In this document: positions 50,494 to 59,035 of the stretch, piece after piece | Layout: every line of letters begins with the position of its first letter | How positions within the stretch are numbered: the stretch's first letter is position 1 | Assembly: GCA_023437715.1 (NCBI GenBank) | Contig: JAEZFK010000036.1 | Location: 62,001-126,000 of the forward strand | Source of the DNA: Bacillota bacterium | GTDB taxonomy: Bacteria > Bacillota > Clostridia > Lachnospirales > Lachnospiraceae | Reading direction: 5' to 3' | Length of the DNA: 64,000 nt | Program-made: the position numbers and the translations under genes | Notes under the pieces: model-generated | Database searches by the model: none | Told to the model about the DNA's origin: nothing | Seen by the model: the letters and a program-made list of their open reading frames with translations, nothing else

Positions 50494-51138
50494 TCATCCT
50501 TTTAAGATGCTGACGGCCATTCCGTCGCCGATTGGGATGATTGTTGTCATAAGTCTTTCAGAATGCTTCAGCTCATACAAATATTCCCGCATCCTGGCGT
50601 GAATGGTCCGGTTTCTCCTCTCCACCGCGTAGCGGGATTCCACGATCTGGCCGTCCTGCAAAACATTGTCGGAAAGCAGCATTCCTCCGGGCCTCATAAG
50701 CTCCAGGATCCGGGGCAGCCAGATTAAGTACTGGCCTTTTGCCGCATCCAGAAAGACAAGGTCAAAGGGGCCTGTAAGCCCCTCTAACAGTTCCTGTGCA
50801 TCCCCTTCCAAAAGGGTAATGCGCTCCGTCTCCCCTGCCCTTATAAAATTCTCTCTGGCCTCGGGGATTCTTTTTTCATATTTTTCTATGGTGGTGATAT
50901 GGCAGCCGGCCGGCATGGCCTGAGCCATTAAAAGGGCCGAATAACCTACAGCCGTTCCCACCTCTAAAATGGCTTCCGGCTTCATGGCGGCCGTCATGGT
51001 CTGCAAGAATGCGGCCGTTTCCTCTCTTATGACCGGGACTCCCCTCTGTCTGGCACTCTGTCCGATTTCTGAAAGAAGGGGGCCTCTGTCCGGTTCCAGA
51101 GAATTGATATAATCCGTTATCCTGTTATTTACGATCAT
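50494..51138 (-). CDS. trmR: tRNA 5-hydroxyuridine methyltransferase
   Basis: 214-aa class I SAM methyltransferase that converts 5-hydroxyuridine 34 in tRNA to 5-methoxyuridine. The SAM-binding loop is ILEVGTAVGYSALLMAQAMP, and FDLVFLDAAKGQYLIWLP and LLSDNVLQDGQI complete the O-methyltransferase signature. The gene overlaps the MltG-like gene by 4 bp (ATGA) and precedes the U32 gene. The TrmR assignment rests on family and gene order; a small-molecule O-methyltransferase is the alternative. Confidence 0.88.
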   Translation of the reverse strand: MIVNNRITDYINSLEPDRGPLLSEIGQSARQRGVPVIREETAAFLQTMTAAMKPEAILEVGTAVGYSALLMAQAMPAGCHITTIEKYEKRIPEARENFIRAGETERITLLEGDAQELLEGLTGPFDLVFLDAAKGQYLIWLPRILELMRPGGMLLSDNVLQDGQIVESRYAVERRNRTIHARMREYLYELKHSERLMTTIIPIGDGMAVSILKG

Positions 51139-51530
51139 TGGTTTTCTTCCTTTTTCCCTGTATTCCCGTTCATCATCTGAAGGATTTCCTTGGAGGTCAT
51201 GGAAGTGTTTAGGGTATAGCTTCCCGGATTTGCCTTATAGTTAAAAAACTCCGCCTGTATGATAAAGGAATACTCATTGGCAATGAGGCCGCTGTCCTTT
51301 AAAAGCCTTGCCGTATGGACCAGATCGGTTCCCTCCTTGATGGTCACCGTCTTGTCCCGCCCCGGAGAAAGTTCTACTGCCGAGGCATAAAAGATTTCAT
51401 GGCCGAATTCATATCCTCTGGTCACTCCTTCGTGAAGCAGAAGAATGAACAGAGCAAGGAAGATGAGCCGGATGGAAAGTCCGATGATCGCACCTGTTAT
51501 TCGATTGATCTCACTTGTTACCCGGCTCAT
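51135..51530 (-). CDS. MltG-like protein lacking the catalytic domain
   Basis: 131 aa. One membrane helix (about 18-35, LSIRLIFLALFILLLHEGV) followed by an extracytoplasmic LysM-like subdomain typical of MltG/YceG: TVTIKEGTDLVHTARLLKDS and NPGSYTLNTSMTSKEILQMM. Full MltG proteins are over 300 residues and carry a lytic transglycosylase domain with a catalytic Glu after this point; here the gene simply ends, with a clean ATGA overlap to trmR. So it cannot cleave glycan alone. It holds the same position as yrrL (mltG) in Bacillus. The reading frame looks intact, not decayed. Confidence 0.82.
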   Translation of the reverse strand: MSRVTSEINRITGAIIGLSIRLIFLALFILLLHEGVTRGYEFGHEIFYASAVELSPGRDKTVTIKEGTDLVHTARLLKDSGLIANEYSFIIQAEFFNYKANPGSYTLNTSMTSKEILQMMNGNTGKKEENQ

Positions 51531-51568
51531 AAGCTTCTATTCCTTCCCTATATATTCTCGCTTGATCT

Positions 51569-53236
51569 TTATACTTCCATAATGATCGGCAGGATCATGG
51601 GGTTGCGCTTCATACGCTTCCAGAGGAAATCGCTTAAGCTGTCCCTGATAATGTTCTTGATCTTGCCCCAGTCGTTGATATGGCGGTCCAGACAGTCGGC
51701 AACGGCATCATTGACAATAGCTCTTGCCTCTTCCATTAAATCCTCCGATTCCCTTACATAGACAAAGCCTCGGGAAACGATATCCGGTCCGGCTAAAAGC
51801 TGGTTGGAGTATTTCTCCAAGGTCAGCACTACTACGATGATTCCGTTCTGGGCCAGGTTCTGTCTGTCTCTTAAAACGATATTGCCCACGTCGCCGACTC
51901 CAAGGCCATCCACCAGGATGCCCCCTGCCTGAACGTGGTTTACCACGCCCCAGGACTCCTGTCCTACCTCTACCACATCGCCGGAGGACATGATAATAAT
52001 ATTTTCCTTTGGCATTCCCATACCCTGAACCAGGTTCTTCTGAGCCATGATATGATGGTACTCGCCGTGAACCGGAATGGCGTATTTGGGGCGTACCAGG
52101 GCGTACATCAGCTTGATTTCCTCCTGGCAGGCGTGTCCCGATACATGGGTGTCCTCACGGATTACCTCGGCTCCTCTCATGGAAAGCTCATTGATCACCT
52201 TTGATACGGCCTTTTCATTTCCCGGAATGGGATGGGAGCTTAAAATCACCACATCTGTGGGCTTAATGGAAATCTTTTTATGGGTTCCGTTGGACATACG
52301 GGAAAGAGCCGCCATGGACTCTCCCTGGCTTCCTGTGGTGATGAGCACGGTCTGCTCATCCGGATAATTTTTCAGCTGATCAATTTCGATTAAGGTCCCT
52401 TCAGGAATGCTGATATAGCCCAGCTCGCTTGCCGTTCCTATGACGTTGACCATGCTGCGGCCCTCTACCACGGCTTTCCGCCCGAACTTTGCCGCGGAGT
52501 TGATGACCTGCTGCACCCGGTCCACGTTGGATGCAAAGGTGGCCACAATGATGCGGTTGTTCTTATGGTCTGCAAAAATATTATCAAAGGTCTTTCCAAC
52601 AGTCTTTTCCGAAGGAGTAAACCCTGGTCTTGTAGCATTGGTGCTGTCGCACATCAGGGCCAGAACGCCCTTTTTGCCCAGCTCTGCAAAACGCTCTAAA
52701 TCCGCCGGTTCTCCGAATACCGGAGTATAGTCAATTTTAAAATCGCCTGTATGCAGAATCACGCCGGCCGGTGAGAAAATGGCAAGGGCGGAAGCGTCGG
52801 CGATGCTGTGGTTGGTCTTGATGAATTCAATGCGGAAGCACCCCAAATTAATGGACTGTCCGTGCTTGATCACCTTTCTCTTTGTATTTTTCAGTAAATT
52901 ATGTTCTTTTAACTTGTTCTCGATCAGGGCAATGGTCAGCTTTGTTCCGTAAACCGGTACGTTGATGTCCTTTAAAATATAGGGCAGGGCGCCGATATGG
53001 TCCTCGTGACCATGGGTGATAACAAAGCCCTTTACCTTGTCGATATTCTGTTTCAGATAGGAAACATCCGGTATGACCAGATCGATTCCCAGCATGTCGT
53101 CGGTTGGAAATGCCAGTCCGCAGTCCACCACAATGATGCTGTCCTCGTACTCAAAGGCCGTAATATTCATACCGATCTGTTCCATTCCTCCTAAGGGAAT
53201 GATTTTAACTTTCGCGCTGCTGTCTTGTTTTTTCAA
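51569..53236 (-). CDS. rnjA: Ribonuclease J
   Basis: 555-aa metallo-beta-lactamase/beta-CASP ribonuclease with 5' exo- and endonuclease activity, central to mRNA decay and rRNA maturation. Zinc ligands appear in THGHEDHIGALPY (about residue 75), a further His in LHTGDFKID and the beta-CASP part in VSGHACQEEIKLMY and PVHGEYHHI. Start is TTG 53236 after GGAGG. Inserted between fur-type and mltG-type genes of the conserved cluster. Whether it is RNase J1 or J2 cannot be settled here; only one copy is visible. Confidence 0.96.
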   Translation of the reverse strand: MKKQDSSAKVKIIPLGGMEQIGMNITAFEYEDSIIVVDCGLAFPTDDMLGIDLVIPDVSYLKQNIDKVKGFVITHGHEDHIGALPYILKDINVPVYGTKLTIALIENKLKEHNLLKNTKRKVIKHGQSINLGCFRIEFIKTNHSIADASALAIFSPAGVILHTGDFKIDYTPVFGEPADLERFAELGKKGVLALMCDSTNATRPGFTPSEKTVGKTFDNIFADHKNNRIIVATFASNVDRVQQVINSAAKFGRKAVVEGRSMVNVIGTASELGYISIPEGTLIEIDQLKNYPDEQTVLITTGSQGESMAALSRMSNGTHKKISIKPTDVVILSSHPIPGNEKAVSKVINELSMRGAEVIREDTHVSGHACQEEIKLMYALVRPKYAIPVHGEYHHIMAQKNLVQGMGMPKENIIIMSSGDVVEVGQESWGVVNHVQAGGILVDGLGVGDVGNIVLRDRQNLAQNGIIVVVLTLEKYSNQLLAGPDIVSRGFVYVRESEDLMEEARAIVNDAVADCLDRHINDWGKIKNIIRDSLSDFLWKRMKRNPMILPIIMEV

Positions 53237-53250
53237 TGTTTACCTCCATC

Positions 53251-53715
53251 TTATGATTTTCCGTACTGTTCTCCTTCCATGGCCTTCTGGCATTCCCTGC
53301 AATACCCGTGAAGCTTCACCTCATGATCGGTCACAAGAAATCCTGACATATCAAGAAGCGCCTGCTCCAGGGTATCAAGCAGATCGCCTTTAAAGGAAAT
53401 TATTTTTCCGCATCGGCTGCAAATCGCGTGGTGGTGGTGGTGTCCGGAACCGTGATCAGCCCCTAATTCATATCGGGCAAATCCATCGTTAAGGCTGACC
53501 TTGTCGATAATCGATAAATCTACCAGTACCTGCACGGTTCTGTAAACTGTGGCAAGCCCAATATCCGGGTACTTCTGCCTGGCCAGATCATAGATCTCCT
53601 CCGCAGTCAGATGTTGCCCGGGGCGCTCTGCCATGAGTTCCAGTACCAGCATGCGCTGGTTTGTCACCTTGAGTCCTTTTTTTCGAAGCATGTCTTTAAA
53701 AACTTCCTGTTCCAT
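53251..53715 (-). CDS. Fur-family metal-dependent regulator
   Basis: 154-aa Fur-type repressor. The winged helix spans about 1-80 (KGLKVTNQRMLVLELMAERP, YDLARQKYPDIGLATVYRTV). The metal-sensing part contains HGSGHHHHHAICSRCGKIIS and a second cysteine pair LHGYCRECQKA, a structural Cys4 zinc site. Iron (Fur), zinc (Zur) or peroxide (PerR) sensing cannot be decided by eye. ATG 53715 with GAGG upstream is preferred to a start at 53733. In the ireB cluster between DUF1292 and RNase J genes. Confidence 0.94.
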   Translation of the reverse strand: MEQEVFKDMLRKKGLKVTNQRMLVLELMAERPGQHLTAEEIYDLARQKYPDIGLATVYRTVQVLVDLSIIDKVSLNDGFARYELGADHGSGHHHHHAICSRCGKIISFKGDLLDTLEQALLDMSGFLVTDHEVKLHGYCRECQKAMEGEQYGKS

Positions 53716-53739
53716 AAACAGTCCCTCGATCACTCACCA

Positions 53740-54021
53740 TCATTTTTCAATATCCACACCTGCTCCGTCAAGCAGTTCGGAAAATATCTTAAATAAATAA
53801 TCTATCTCGTTATCATCTTCTACAAACTCATACAAAGCCTCTGCATCTTCCTGCTTTGACAAATCCTTTAAGATGTAACATTCTCCTTCTTCCTCTTCAT
53901 CTGCCGCATCGGTTACAAGCAGATAATTCATCCCGCTGATTCTGGTTTCCTCCAGAACGTAAAAATCCACAGCTTCCCCTGTCTCTGTAGTCAGGGTTAT
54001 TTTCTTTTCTTCACTGTTCAT
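53740..54021 (-). CDS. DUF1292 protein (YrzB family)
   Basis: 93-aa, very acidic small protein of unknown function. The DUF1292 pattern is clear: KKITLTTETGEAVDFYVLEE and DEEEEGECYILKDL. It overlaps ruvX by 4 bp, the same order (yrrK-yrzB) as in Bacillus and many Firmicutes, which suggests a role tied to that conserved group. Confidence 0.92.
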   Translation of the reverse strand: MNSEEKKITLTTETGEAVDFYVLEETRISGMNYLLVTDAADEEEEGECYILKDLSKQEDAEALYEFVEDDNEIDYLFKIFSELLDGAGVDIEK

Positions 54022-54452
54022 TTTCCATCTCCTGTTGTTAAGCTGTCCAGATAACCCTGCAGGATCAGTCCTGCCGCCACCTGGTCAATGACCGCTTTCC
54101 GGTTTTCCCGTCTCACACCGCTTTCCTGCAATATGCGCTCGGATGCCGCGGTCGTCAGTCTTTCATCCCACAGGATAACGGGAAGTCCTGTTCTTCTAAT
54201 GAGCATTTCTTTAAATTCTTCTGTCTTCCGGGCCCTGTCTCCCGCCGTATTATTCATATTCTTAGGATAACCCAAAACAATGGTTTCAATCTCATATTCC
54301 CGGATAAGCGTTTCAATCCGGGCACAGGTTTTTCTCAATTTGTTTTCGTCTTCTCTCGTAATTGTCTCCACCGTCTGAGCGGTTATACCCAATAGGTCGG
54401 AAACTGCAACACCTACAGTTTTAGAACCGTAATCAAGTCCCATGATTCTCAT
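54018..54452 (-). CDS. ruvX: RuvX/YqgF family Holliday-junction resolvase-like nuclease
   Basis: 144-aa RNase H-fold protein involved in pre-16S rRNA processing and junction resolution. Motifs: GLDYGSKTVGVAVSD at the N-terminus with the first catalytic Asp, IVLGYPKNMNNTAGDRA in the middle, LWDERLTTAASERIL, and VIDQVAAGLILQGYLDS. Located between ireB and DUF1292 genes, the standard Firmicute arrangement. Confidence 0.96.
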   Translation of the reverse strand: MRIMGLDYGSKTVGVAVSDLLGITAQTVETITREDENKLRKTCARIETLIREYEIETIVLGYPKNMNNTAGDRARKTEEFKEMLIRRTGLPVILWDERLTTAASERILQESGVRRENRKAVIDQVAAGLILQGYLDSLTTGDGK

Positions 54453-54575
54453 ATTTTTTTCTCCACGTCAAATTTATGCAGCAAAACAAAGCTGGTCCTG
54501 CGCCAACCGTAATATAAACAAACTGCCAGACTCCGCCTTCTTCCACTTCATCTGACAGCTAGATTATCCACAACC

Positions 54576-54836
54576 TTACTTCAATCTCGTATCAATATAT
54601 ACCCGCATAAGCTCTTCTAAAATCTCATCCCGTTCCACTTTCATGATAAGACTTCTGGCATTCTTGTGGCTGGTAATATAAGTAGGATCTCCAGACATAA
54701 TATAGCCTACGATCTGGTTGACCGGATTATATCCCTTTTCAGTGAGGGCAATATAAACCTGCTCCAGAACCTGGCTTACGTTCAGTTTATTTTCCTGCAC
54801 TGCTTTGAAAAATTGTGTGTTATGAATATCACCCAT
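54576..54836 (-). CDS. ireB: IreB family regulatory protein (UPF0297/YrzL)
   Basis: 86-aa cytoplasmic protein; in Enterococcus it is a substrate of the Ser/Thr kinase IreK and modulates cephalosporin resistance. Conserved stretch EKGYNPVNQIVGYIMSGDPT followed by YITSHKNARSLI is diagnostic. ATG 54836 is taken as start; a GTG three codons upstream is possible. First gene of the cluster, with a promoter at 54867-54895. In most Firmicutes alaS lies upstream; here it is not adjacent. Confidence 0.93.
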   Translation of the reverse strand: MGDIHNTQFFKAVQENKLNVSQVLEQVYIALTEKGYNPVNQIVGYIMSGDPTYITSHKNARSLIMKVERDEILEELMRVYIDTRLK

Positions 54837-54866
54837 GTTTCTCACGTCCTTTAACTGTTCTCCTAT

Positions 54867-54895
54867 ATTCTAAACCAAAAATACGGATTCGGCAA
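54867..54895 (-). promoter_or_regulatory. Promoter of the ireB cluster
   Basis: Minus-strand TTGCCG (54890-54895), 17-bp spacer, TAGAAT (54867-54872), about 31 bp upstream of the start codon. It would drive ireB, ruvX and downstream genes. Confidence 0.7.
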
Positions 54896-54916
54896 GATAA
54901 AAATAAATTTTGTCCA

Positions 54917-56236
54917 TTAATGCTTTAAAATAATGATTTCTTCGGTCAGCATTTCTGACAGAATTCCCTGGATGAGACGGCCCTTTAAGCCCTCCTCATA
55001 AGGGACAACAGCCTTTACGTATTCCCCGGTGTGGCCCACCATGTAACGGACCCCTTCCCACTGGAACTCCTCTTCCATAAGCACCTCTGCCCTGGTCCCT
55101 AAAAATGATTTCCGGTATTCTAAGGACATGGCCTTTTCCAGAGTCAGGAGCTCATTGCTCCGCTCTGTCTTTACAGATTCCGGCACCTGGTCCGGCATGG
55201 AGGAAGCCTTTGTGCCGTTTCTCCTGGAATATTTAAAAACGTGCATTTCGTAGAAACGGACCTTCTTTAAATATTCCCTTGTCGTCTCAAACTCTTCCTC
55301 TGTCTCTCCCGGAAAGCCTACGATCACATCGGTGGTAATGGCCGGATTTTTAAAGGCCTTCCGCAGAATTTCGCAGCCCTTTAAATACTCTTCCGTGGTG
55401 TAGCGGCGGTTCATCCGCTTCAAGGTGCTGTCACAGCCGCTTTGAAGGGATAAGTGAAAGTGAGGGCATATTTTCGGCAGGGCGGAAAGGGCCTTAGCAA
55501 ACTCCTCCGTCACGATCCTGGGCTCCAGAGAGCCAAGACGGATTCTCTTAATTCCCTCCGTATCGTGAATGGATTTTATCAGATCCAGAAGCGTAAGCCT
55601 TTCCTCTTCCGGAAAATCCATGCCGTAAGAGCTTAAATGGATGCCCGTAAGCACCACCTCCTGAAATCCGGCGCCTGTAAGGCGCTTTATTTCCTCTGCC
55701 ACCTCATCGGGCCTGCGGCTTCTGACCCGGCCTCTTGTATAAGGGATGATGCAGTAGCTGCAAAACTGGTTGCACCCGTCCTGGACCTTGATAAAGGCCC
55801 TTGTGTGGTCGGCGATCCGGTCAATGGACAGGTTTTCATACTCCCTCGTTGCCCCGATATCAATGACCGCCTCCTCCTGGATTTCCCGGCTGCCAGAAAA
55901 ATACTCCTCCAGAATGGGAATCAGCTCCGTCTTTTTGTTGTTCCCGATAACCAGGTCCACGGCTTCATCCTTTTTTAATTCCTCTCCCGCAGCCTGGACG
56001 TAGCATCCGGCCGCCACAACCACGGCCTGGGGATTCATTTTCTTTGCCCGGTGGAGCATCTGTCTGGACTTGCGGTCCGCAATATTGGTTACAGAACAGG
56101 TATTGATGATGTAAACGTCGGCCCCTTCTGCAAAGGGCACGATTTCATAGCCTGCATTTTCCAGAAGCTGCTGCATGGCCTCTGTTTCATATGAATTTAC
56201 CTTGCATCCAAGATTGTGCAGGGCTGCCTTTCTCAT
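54917..56236 (-). CDS. mtaB: tRNA t6A37 methylthiotransferase MtaB
   Basis: 439-aa radical SAM enzyme that adds a methylthio group to N6-threonylcarbamoyladenosine 37 of tRNA. The N-terminal MTTase domain has three Fe-S cysteines (HNLGCKVNSYETEA, NTCSVTNIADRKS, AAGCYVQ). The radical SAM motif is QDGCNQFCSYCIIPYTRGRV. A TRAM domain closes the protein. ATG 56236 follows GAGGAG; the longer frame to 56281 runs into the divergent HPr-like gene's promoter region. Confidence 0.95.
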   Translation of the reverse strand: MRKAALHNLGCKVNSYETEAMQQLLENAGYEIVPFAEGADVYIINTCSVTNIADRKSRQMLHRAKKMNPQAVVVAAGCYVQAAGEELKKDEAVDLVIGNNKKTELIPILEEYFSGSREIQEEAVIDIGATREYENLSIDRIADHTRAFIKVQDGCNQFCSYCIIPYTRGRVRSRRPDEVAEEIKRLTGAGFQEVVLTGIHLSSYGMDFPEEERLTLLDLIKSIHDTEGIKRIRLGSLEPRIVTEEFAKALSALPKICPHFHLSLQSGCDSTLKRMNRRYTTEEYLKGCEILRKAFKNPAITTDVIVGFPGETEEEFETTREYLKKVRFYEMHVFKYSRRNGTKASSMPDQVPESVKTERSNELLTLEKAMSLEYRKSFLGTRAEVLMEEEFQWEGVRYMVGHTGEYVKAVVPYEEGLKGRLIQGILSEMLTEEIIILKH

Positions 56237-56280
56237 ATATTTTCTCCTCTGAATATACGTATTTTCATGGAAAATTACCA

Positions 56281-56309
56281 TTGACTTTTAAACAATTTAT
56301 CAGTAGTAT
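56281..56309 (+). promoter_or_regulatory. Promoter of the HPr-like gene
   Basis: TTGACT (56281-56286), 17-bp spacer, TAGTAT (56304-56309). About 30 nt of leader precede the ATG at 56347, with a strong AAGGAGG. Confidence 0.75.
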
Positions 56310-56346
56310 GATAGTAATAAAAAGCTCACTTAAGGAGGTTTTTCAC

Positions 56347-56580
56347 ATGAAAACAGTTCGCATATGCTTAAATTCCATTGATAAGGTAAAATCCTTTGTA
56401 AACGATTTAACAAAATTTGATACTGACTTTGATCTGGTGTCCGGAAGATACGTCATTGACGCAAAATCCATTATGGGCATTTTCAGCCTGGACTTATCAA
56501 AACCGATTGACTTAAACATCCATTCGGAAAGTGACGTGGATGAAATCTTAAACATCTTATCCCCGTATATTGTAGACTGA
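56347..56580 (+). CDS. HPr-like protein without the active-site histidine
   Basis: 77-aa protein with an HPr fold by pattern: KSIMGIFSL at 40-48 matches the HPr regulatory segment around Ser46, so Ser41 is the matching HPr-kinase site. The region that carries His15 and Arg17 in HPr (GLHARP) reads LNSIDK here, with Ser10 and Asp12 in those places, so it cannot pass phosphate in the PTS. This resembles Crh, the regulatory HPr homologue of Bacillus. Perfect AAGGAGG site, own promoter and terminator. The only plus-strand gene in its neighbourhood. Confidence 0.82.
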   Translation: MKTVRICLNSIDKVKSFVNDLTKFDTDFDLVSGRYVIDAKSIMGIFSLDLSKPIDLNIHSESDVDEILNILSPYIVD

Positions 56581-56603
56581 TTAAAAATGATACATGCTTT
56601 ATT

Positions 56604-56647
56604 TAAACAGGGCCCGTCCTTTTCCAAAGGAACCGGACCCTGTTTTA
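56604..56647. terminator. Bidirectional terminator between HPr-like and thiI genes
   Basis: AAACAGGGcCCGtcc pairs with ggaaCCGgaCCCTGTTT with minor mismatches, T-rich on both sides, between convergent genes. Confidence 0.75.
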
Positions 56648-56661
56648 TCGTATAGGGAAGT

Positions 56662-57840
56662 TTAACACCAGATCTTTTCCACTGTACTTATGGCAGTTTC
56701 TACCAGCTCATCGATTTTTTCCTGAAGCTTCTCCTCCGACCGCTCAATCATCTTAAGATTAGGCTTTGTCACCGGATGCTTTGCCACGAAAATGGTGCAG
56801 CAGTCCTCAAAAGGAAGGACGGAGGTTTCATAGGTTCCGATTTTTTCGGAAACATCCACGATCTCCTGCTTGTCAAAGCCGATGACCGGGCGAAATACCG
56901 GCATGGTGCAGGCCGCGTCTGTGGCCGCCAGGGACTGCATGGTCTGGGAAGCCACCTGTCCGATGCTCTCTCCCGTAATCAGGGCCATTGCCCCGCATTC
57001 CCCTGCCAGGCGCTCTGCAATCCGCATCATATACCGCCTCATGATGATGGTCAGCTCCTCGTGAGGGCATTTATCGTAAATGTACAGCTGGATATCCGTA
57101 AAATTCACCACATGAAGATGAATGGGGCCGGAGTATTTCGATACCAGCTTTGCTAAATCCACCACCTTCTGCTTTGCCCTGTCACTGGTATAGGGCGGCG
57201 CGTGGAAATAGACCGCATCGATCTTAACGCCCCGTTTTGCGATCATATAGCCGGCTACCGGGCTGTCGATTCCGCCGGACAGGAGAAGCATGGCCTTTCC
57301 GTTGGTTCCTACCGGCATACCGCCGGGCCCTGGGATAACCCGGGAATAAATGTTGATTTTATTGCGGACCTCCACATGGAGCATGACCTGAGGCTGATGG
57401 ACATCCACCTTTGTCTCCGGGAAAGTATGGAGAATGATCTCTCCCAAATCCCGGTTGATCTGCTCGGAGTTTACGGGATATTTCTTATTTCCCCGTCTGG
57501 CATTGACCTTGAAAGTGAAATTCTTTTCCTCGTAAAATTCTTCCACATAGGAGAGAACCTGTTTCTTTAAATCCTCATAGCCGTTGTCCTCCACCTGAAC
57601 CATGGGGCAGATGGCGGCAATGCCGAAAATGCACTGAAGGGTTTCAATTACCTCGTCAAAGTCATATTCCGCCTCTGCTGTGGCATAGATTCTCCCCGAT
57701 TCCTTTGAAACCGAAAAATCACCGTCCACCCGCTTTAAGGAATGACGGATCTGGGTTACCAGCGCATCCTCAAAGAGATAGCGGTTCTTTCCCTTTACGC
57801 CGATTTCCGCATATTTAATTAAAAATGATTTATATTGCAT
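56662..57840 (-). CDS. thiI: tRNA 4-thiouridine synthase ThiI
   Basis: 392-aa sulfurtransferase that makes 4-thiouridine 8 in tRNA and in some species feeds thiamine thiazole synthesis. Ferredoxin-like and THUMP domains (1-165), then the PP-loop ATP pyrophosphatase with LLLSGGIDSPVAGYMIAKRG. ESIGQVASQTMQSL and EDCCTIFVAKHP are typical. No C-terminal rhodanese domain, as in Bacillus ThiI, which takes sulfur directly from a partner cysteine desulfurase. That partner is encoded 23 bp upstream. Confidence 0.97.
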   Translation of the reverse strand: MQYKSFLIKYAEIGVKGKNRYLFEDALVTQIRHSLKRVDGDFSVSKESGRIYATAEAEYDFDEVIETLQCIFGIAAICPMVQVEDNGYEDLKKQVLSYVEEFYEEKNFTFKVNARRGNKKYPVNSEQINRDLGEIILHTFPETKVDVHQPQVMLHVEVRNKINIYSRVIPGPGGMPVGTNGKAMLLLSGGIDSPVAGYMIAKRGVKIDAVYFHAPPYTSDRAKQKVVDLAKLVSKYSGPIHLHVVNFTDIQLYIYDKCPHEELTIIMRRYMMRIAERLAGECGAMALITGESIGQVASQTMQSLAATDAACTMPVFRPVIGFDKQEIVDVSEKIGTYETSVLPFEDCCTIFVAKHPVTKPNLKMIERSEEKLQEKIDELVETAISTVEKIWC

Positions 57841-57863
57841 CTGTTGTCCTTTCTCTAGGTATC

Positions 57864-59018
57864 CTACCCTCTCTGATACCGCCGCAAAACCGGCAGAAGC
57901 TCTTTTAAGGTGTCGATACAGTAATCCACTTCTTCTATTGTATTATAGATTCCAAAACTGAACCGGAGCGTGGAATCCAGAAGCTCCTGTTTTACACCGA
58001 TTCCCTTTAAGGTGCCGCTGACCGCCGGATGGTTGGAGGAGCAGGCAGAACCGGAGGACACGTAGATTCCCTTATCCTCCAAGGCATGCAAAAGCACCTC
58101 GCTGCGCACCCCAAAAAAGCTGGCGCTGACGATCTGAGGCGCAGAAAGCTCTCCGGGAAAGCTGTTGACCGTCACCTGGTCAAGCTCCGAAAGTCTGGAA
58201 ATCATATGATCCTTAAGATCGTAAAGGGCCTTTATCTTTTCCCCGTGATCCGTATACATGATCCTGGCCGCCACACCAAGACCTGCGACTCCCGGAACAT
58301 TTTCCGTGCCGGAGCGCATGCCTCTCTGCTGGCCTCCGCCGTAAATCAAAGGCCGGAGCTTCACCCTCTGGTCGGCGTAGAGAAAGCCCACACCCTTTGG
58401 CCCGTGAATCTTGTGGCCGCTGACGGATAAAAGGTCGATTCCCTGGCGTTTTGGCCGGATGACGAATTTTCCATATGCCTGAATGGCATCCACATGAAAC
58501 AGGATGGCCGGATTTTTCTTTTTTATGATTCTGGAAATGTCTTCGATGGGCTCCACTGCGCCGATCTCATTATTTACATACATGACGGAAACGAGAATGG
58601 TTTCCGGGCGGATGGCCTCTTCCAGATCTTTAAGGCTTAAATGCCCCTGGCTGTCAACGGGAAGATAGGTCACGGAAAAGCCCTGTTCTTCCAGATATCC
58701 CAGAGGATTATACACGGACGGATGCTCAATGGCTGTGCTGATGATATGGTTTCCCGCCCGTTTATTGGCCGTGGCCGCTGCAATCAGAGCCATATTGTTG
58801 GATTCGGAGCCGCCGGAGGTGAAGATGATCTCCTTGGGAGCCACCTTTAAAGTACCTGCTATGATTTCCGCCGCTTCCTTAATATACTGCTCCCCCTCCA
58901 TGCCCTTTCTGTGCTTGGCGGATGGGTTGCCGTAATCCTCTGTCATGGTTTTTACTACAATATCCTTTACCGGCTCCAGCACTCTGGTAGAAGCCGAATT
59001 GTCAAAATAAACTTCCAT
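57864..59018 (-). CDS. Cysteine desulfurase (NifS/IscS family)
   Basis: 384-aa PLP enzyme that takes sulfur from cysteine as an enzyme-bound persulfide. The PLP lysine is in VSGHKIHGPKGVGFLY, and the catalytic cysteine loop is YVSSGSACSSNHPAVSGTL. The N-terminus VYFDNSASTRVLEPVKDI is typical. Gene order with thiI matches the NifZ-ThiI pair of Bacillus subtilis, so tRNA thiolation is the likely use; Fe-S assembly is possible but no iscU/sufU is adjacent. Confidence 0.95.
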   Translation of the reverse strand: MEVYFDNSASTRVLEPVKDIVVKTMTEDYGNPSAKHRKGMEGEQYIKEAAEIIAGTLKVAPKEIIFTSGGSESNNMALIAAATANKRAGNHIISTAIEHPSVYNPLGYLEEQGFSVTYLPVDSQGHLSLKDLEEAIRPETILVSVMYVNNEIGAVEPIEDISRIIKKKNPAILFHVDAIQAYGKFVIRPKRQGIDLLSVSGHKIHGPKGVGFLYADQRVKLRPLIYGGGQQRGMRSGTENVPGVAGLGVAARIMYTDHGEKIKALYDLKDHMISRLSELDQVTVNSFPGELSAPQIVSASFFGVRSEVLLHALEDKGIYVSSGSACSSNHPAVSGTLKGIGVKQELLDSTLRFSFGIYNTIEEVDYCIDTLKELLPVLRRYQRG

Positions 59019-59035
59019 ATCTGATTCTCTTCTTT

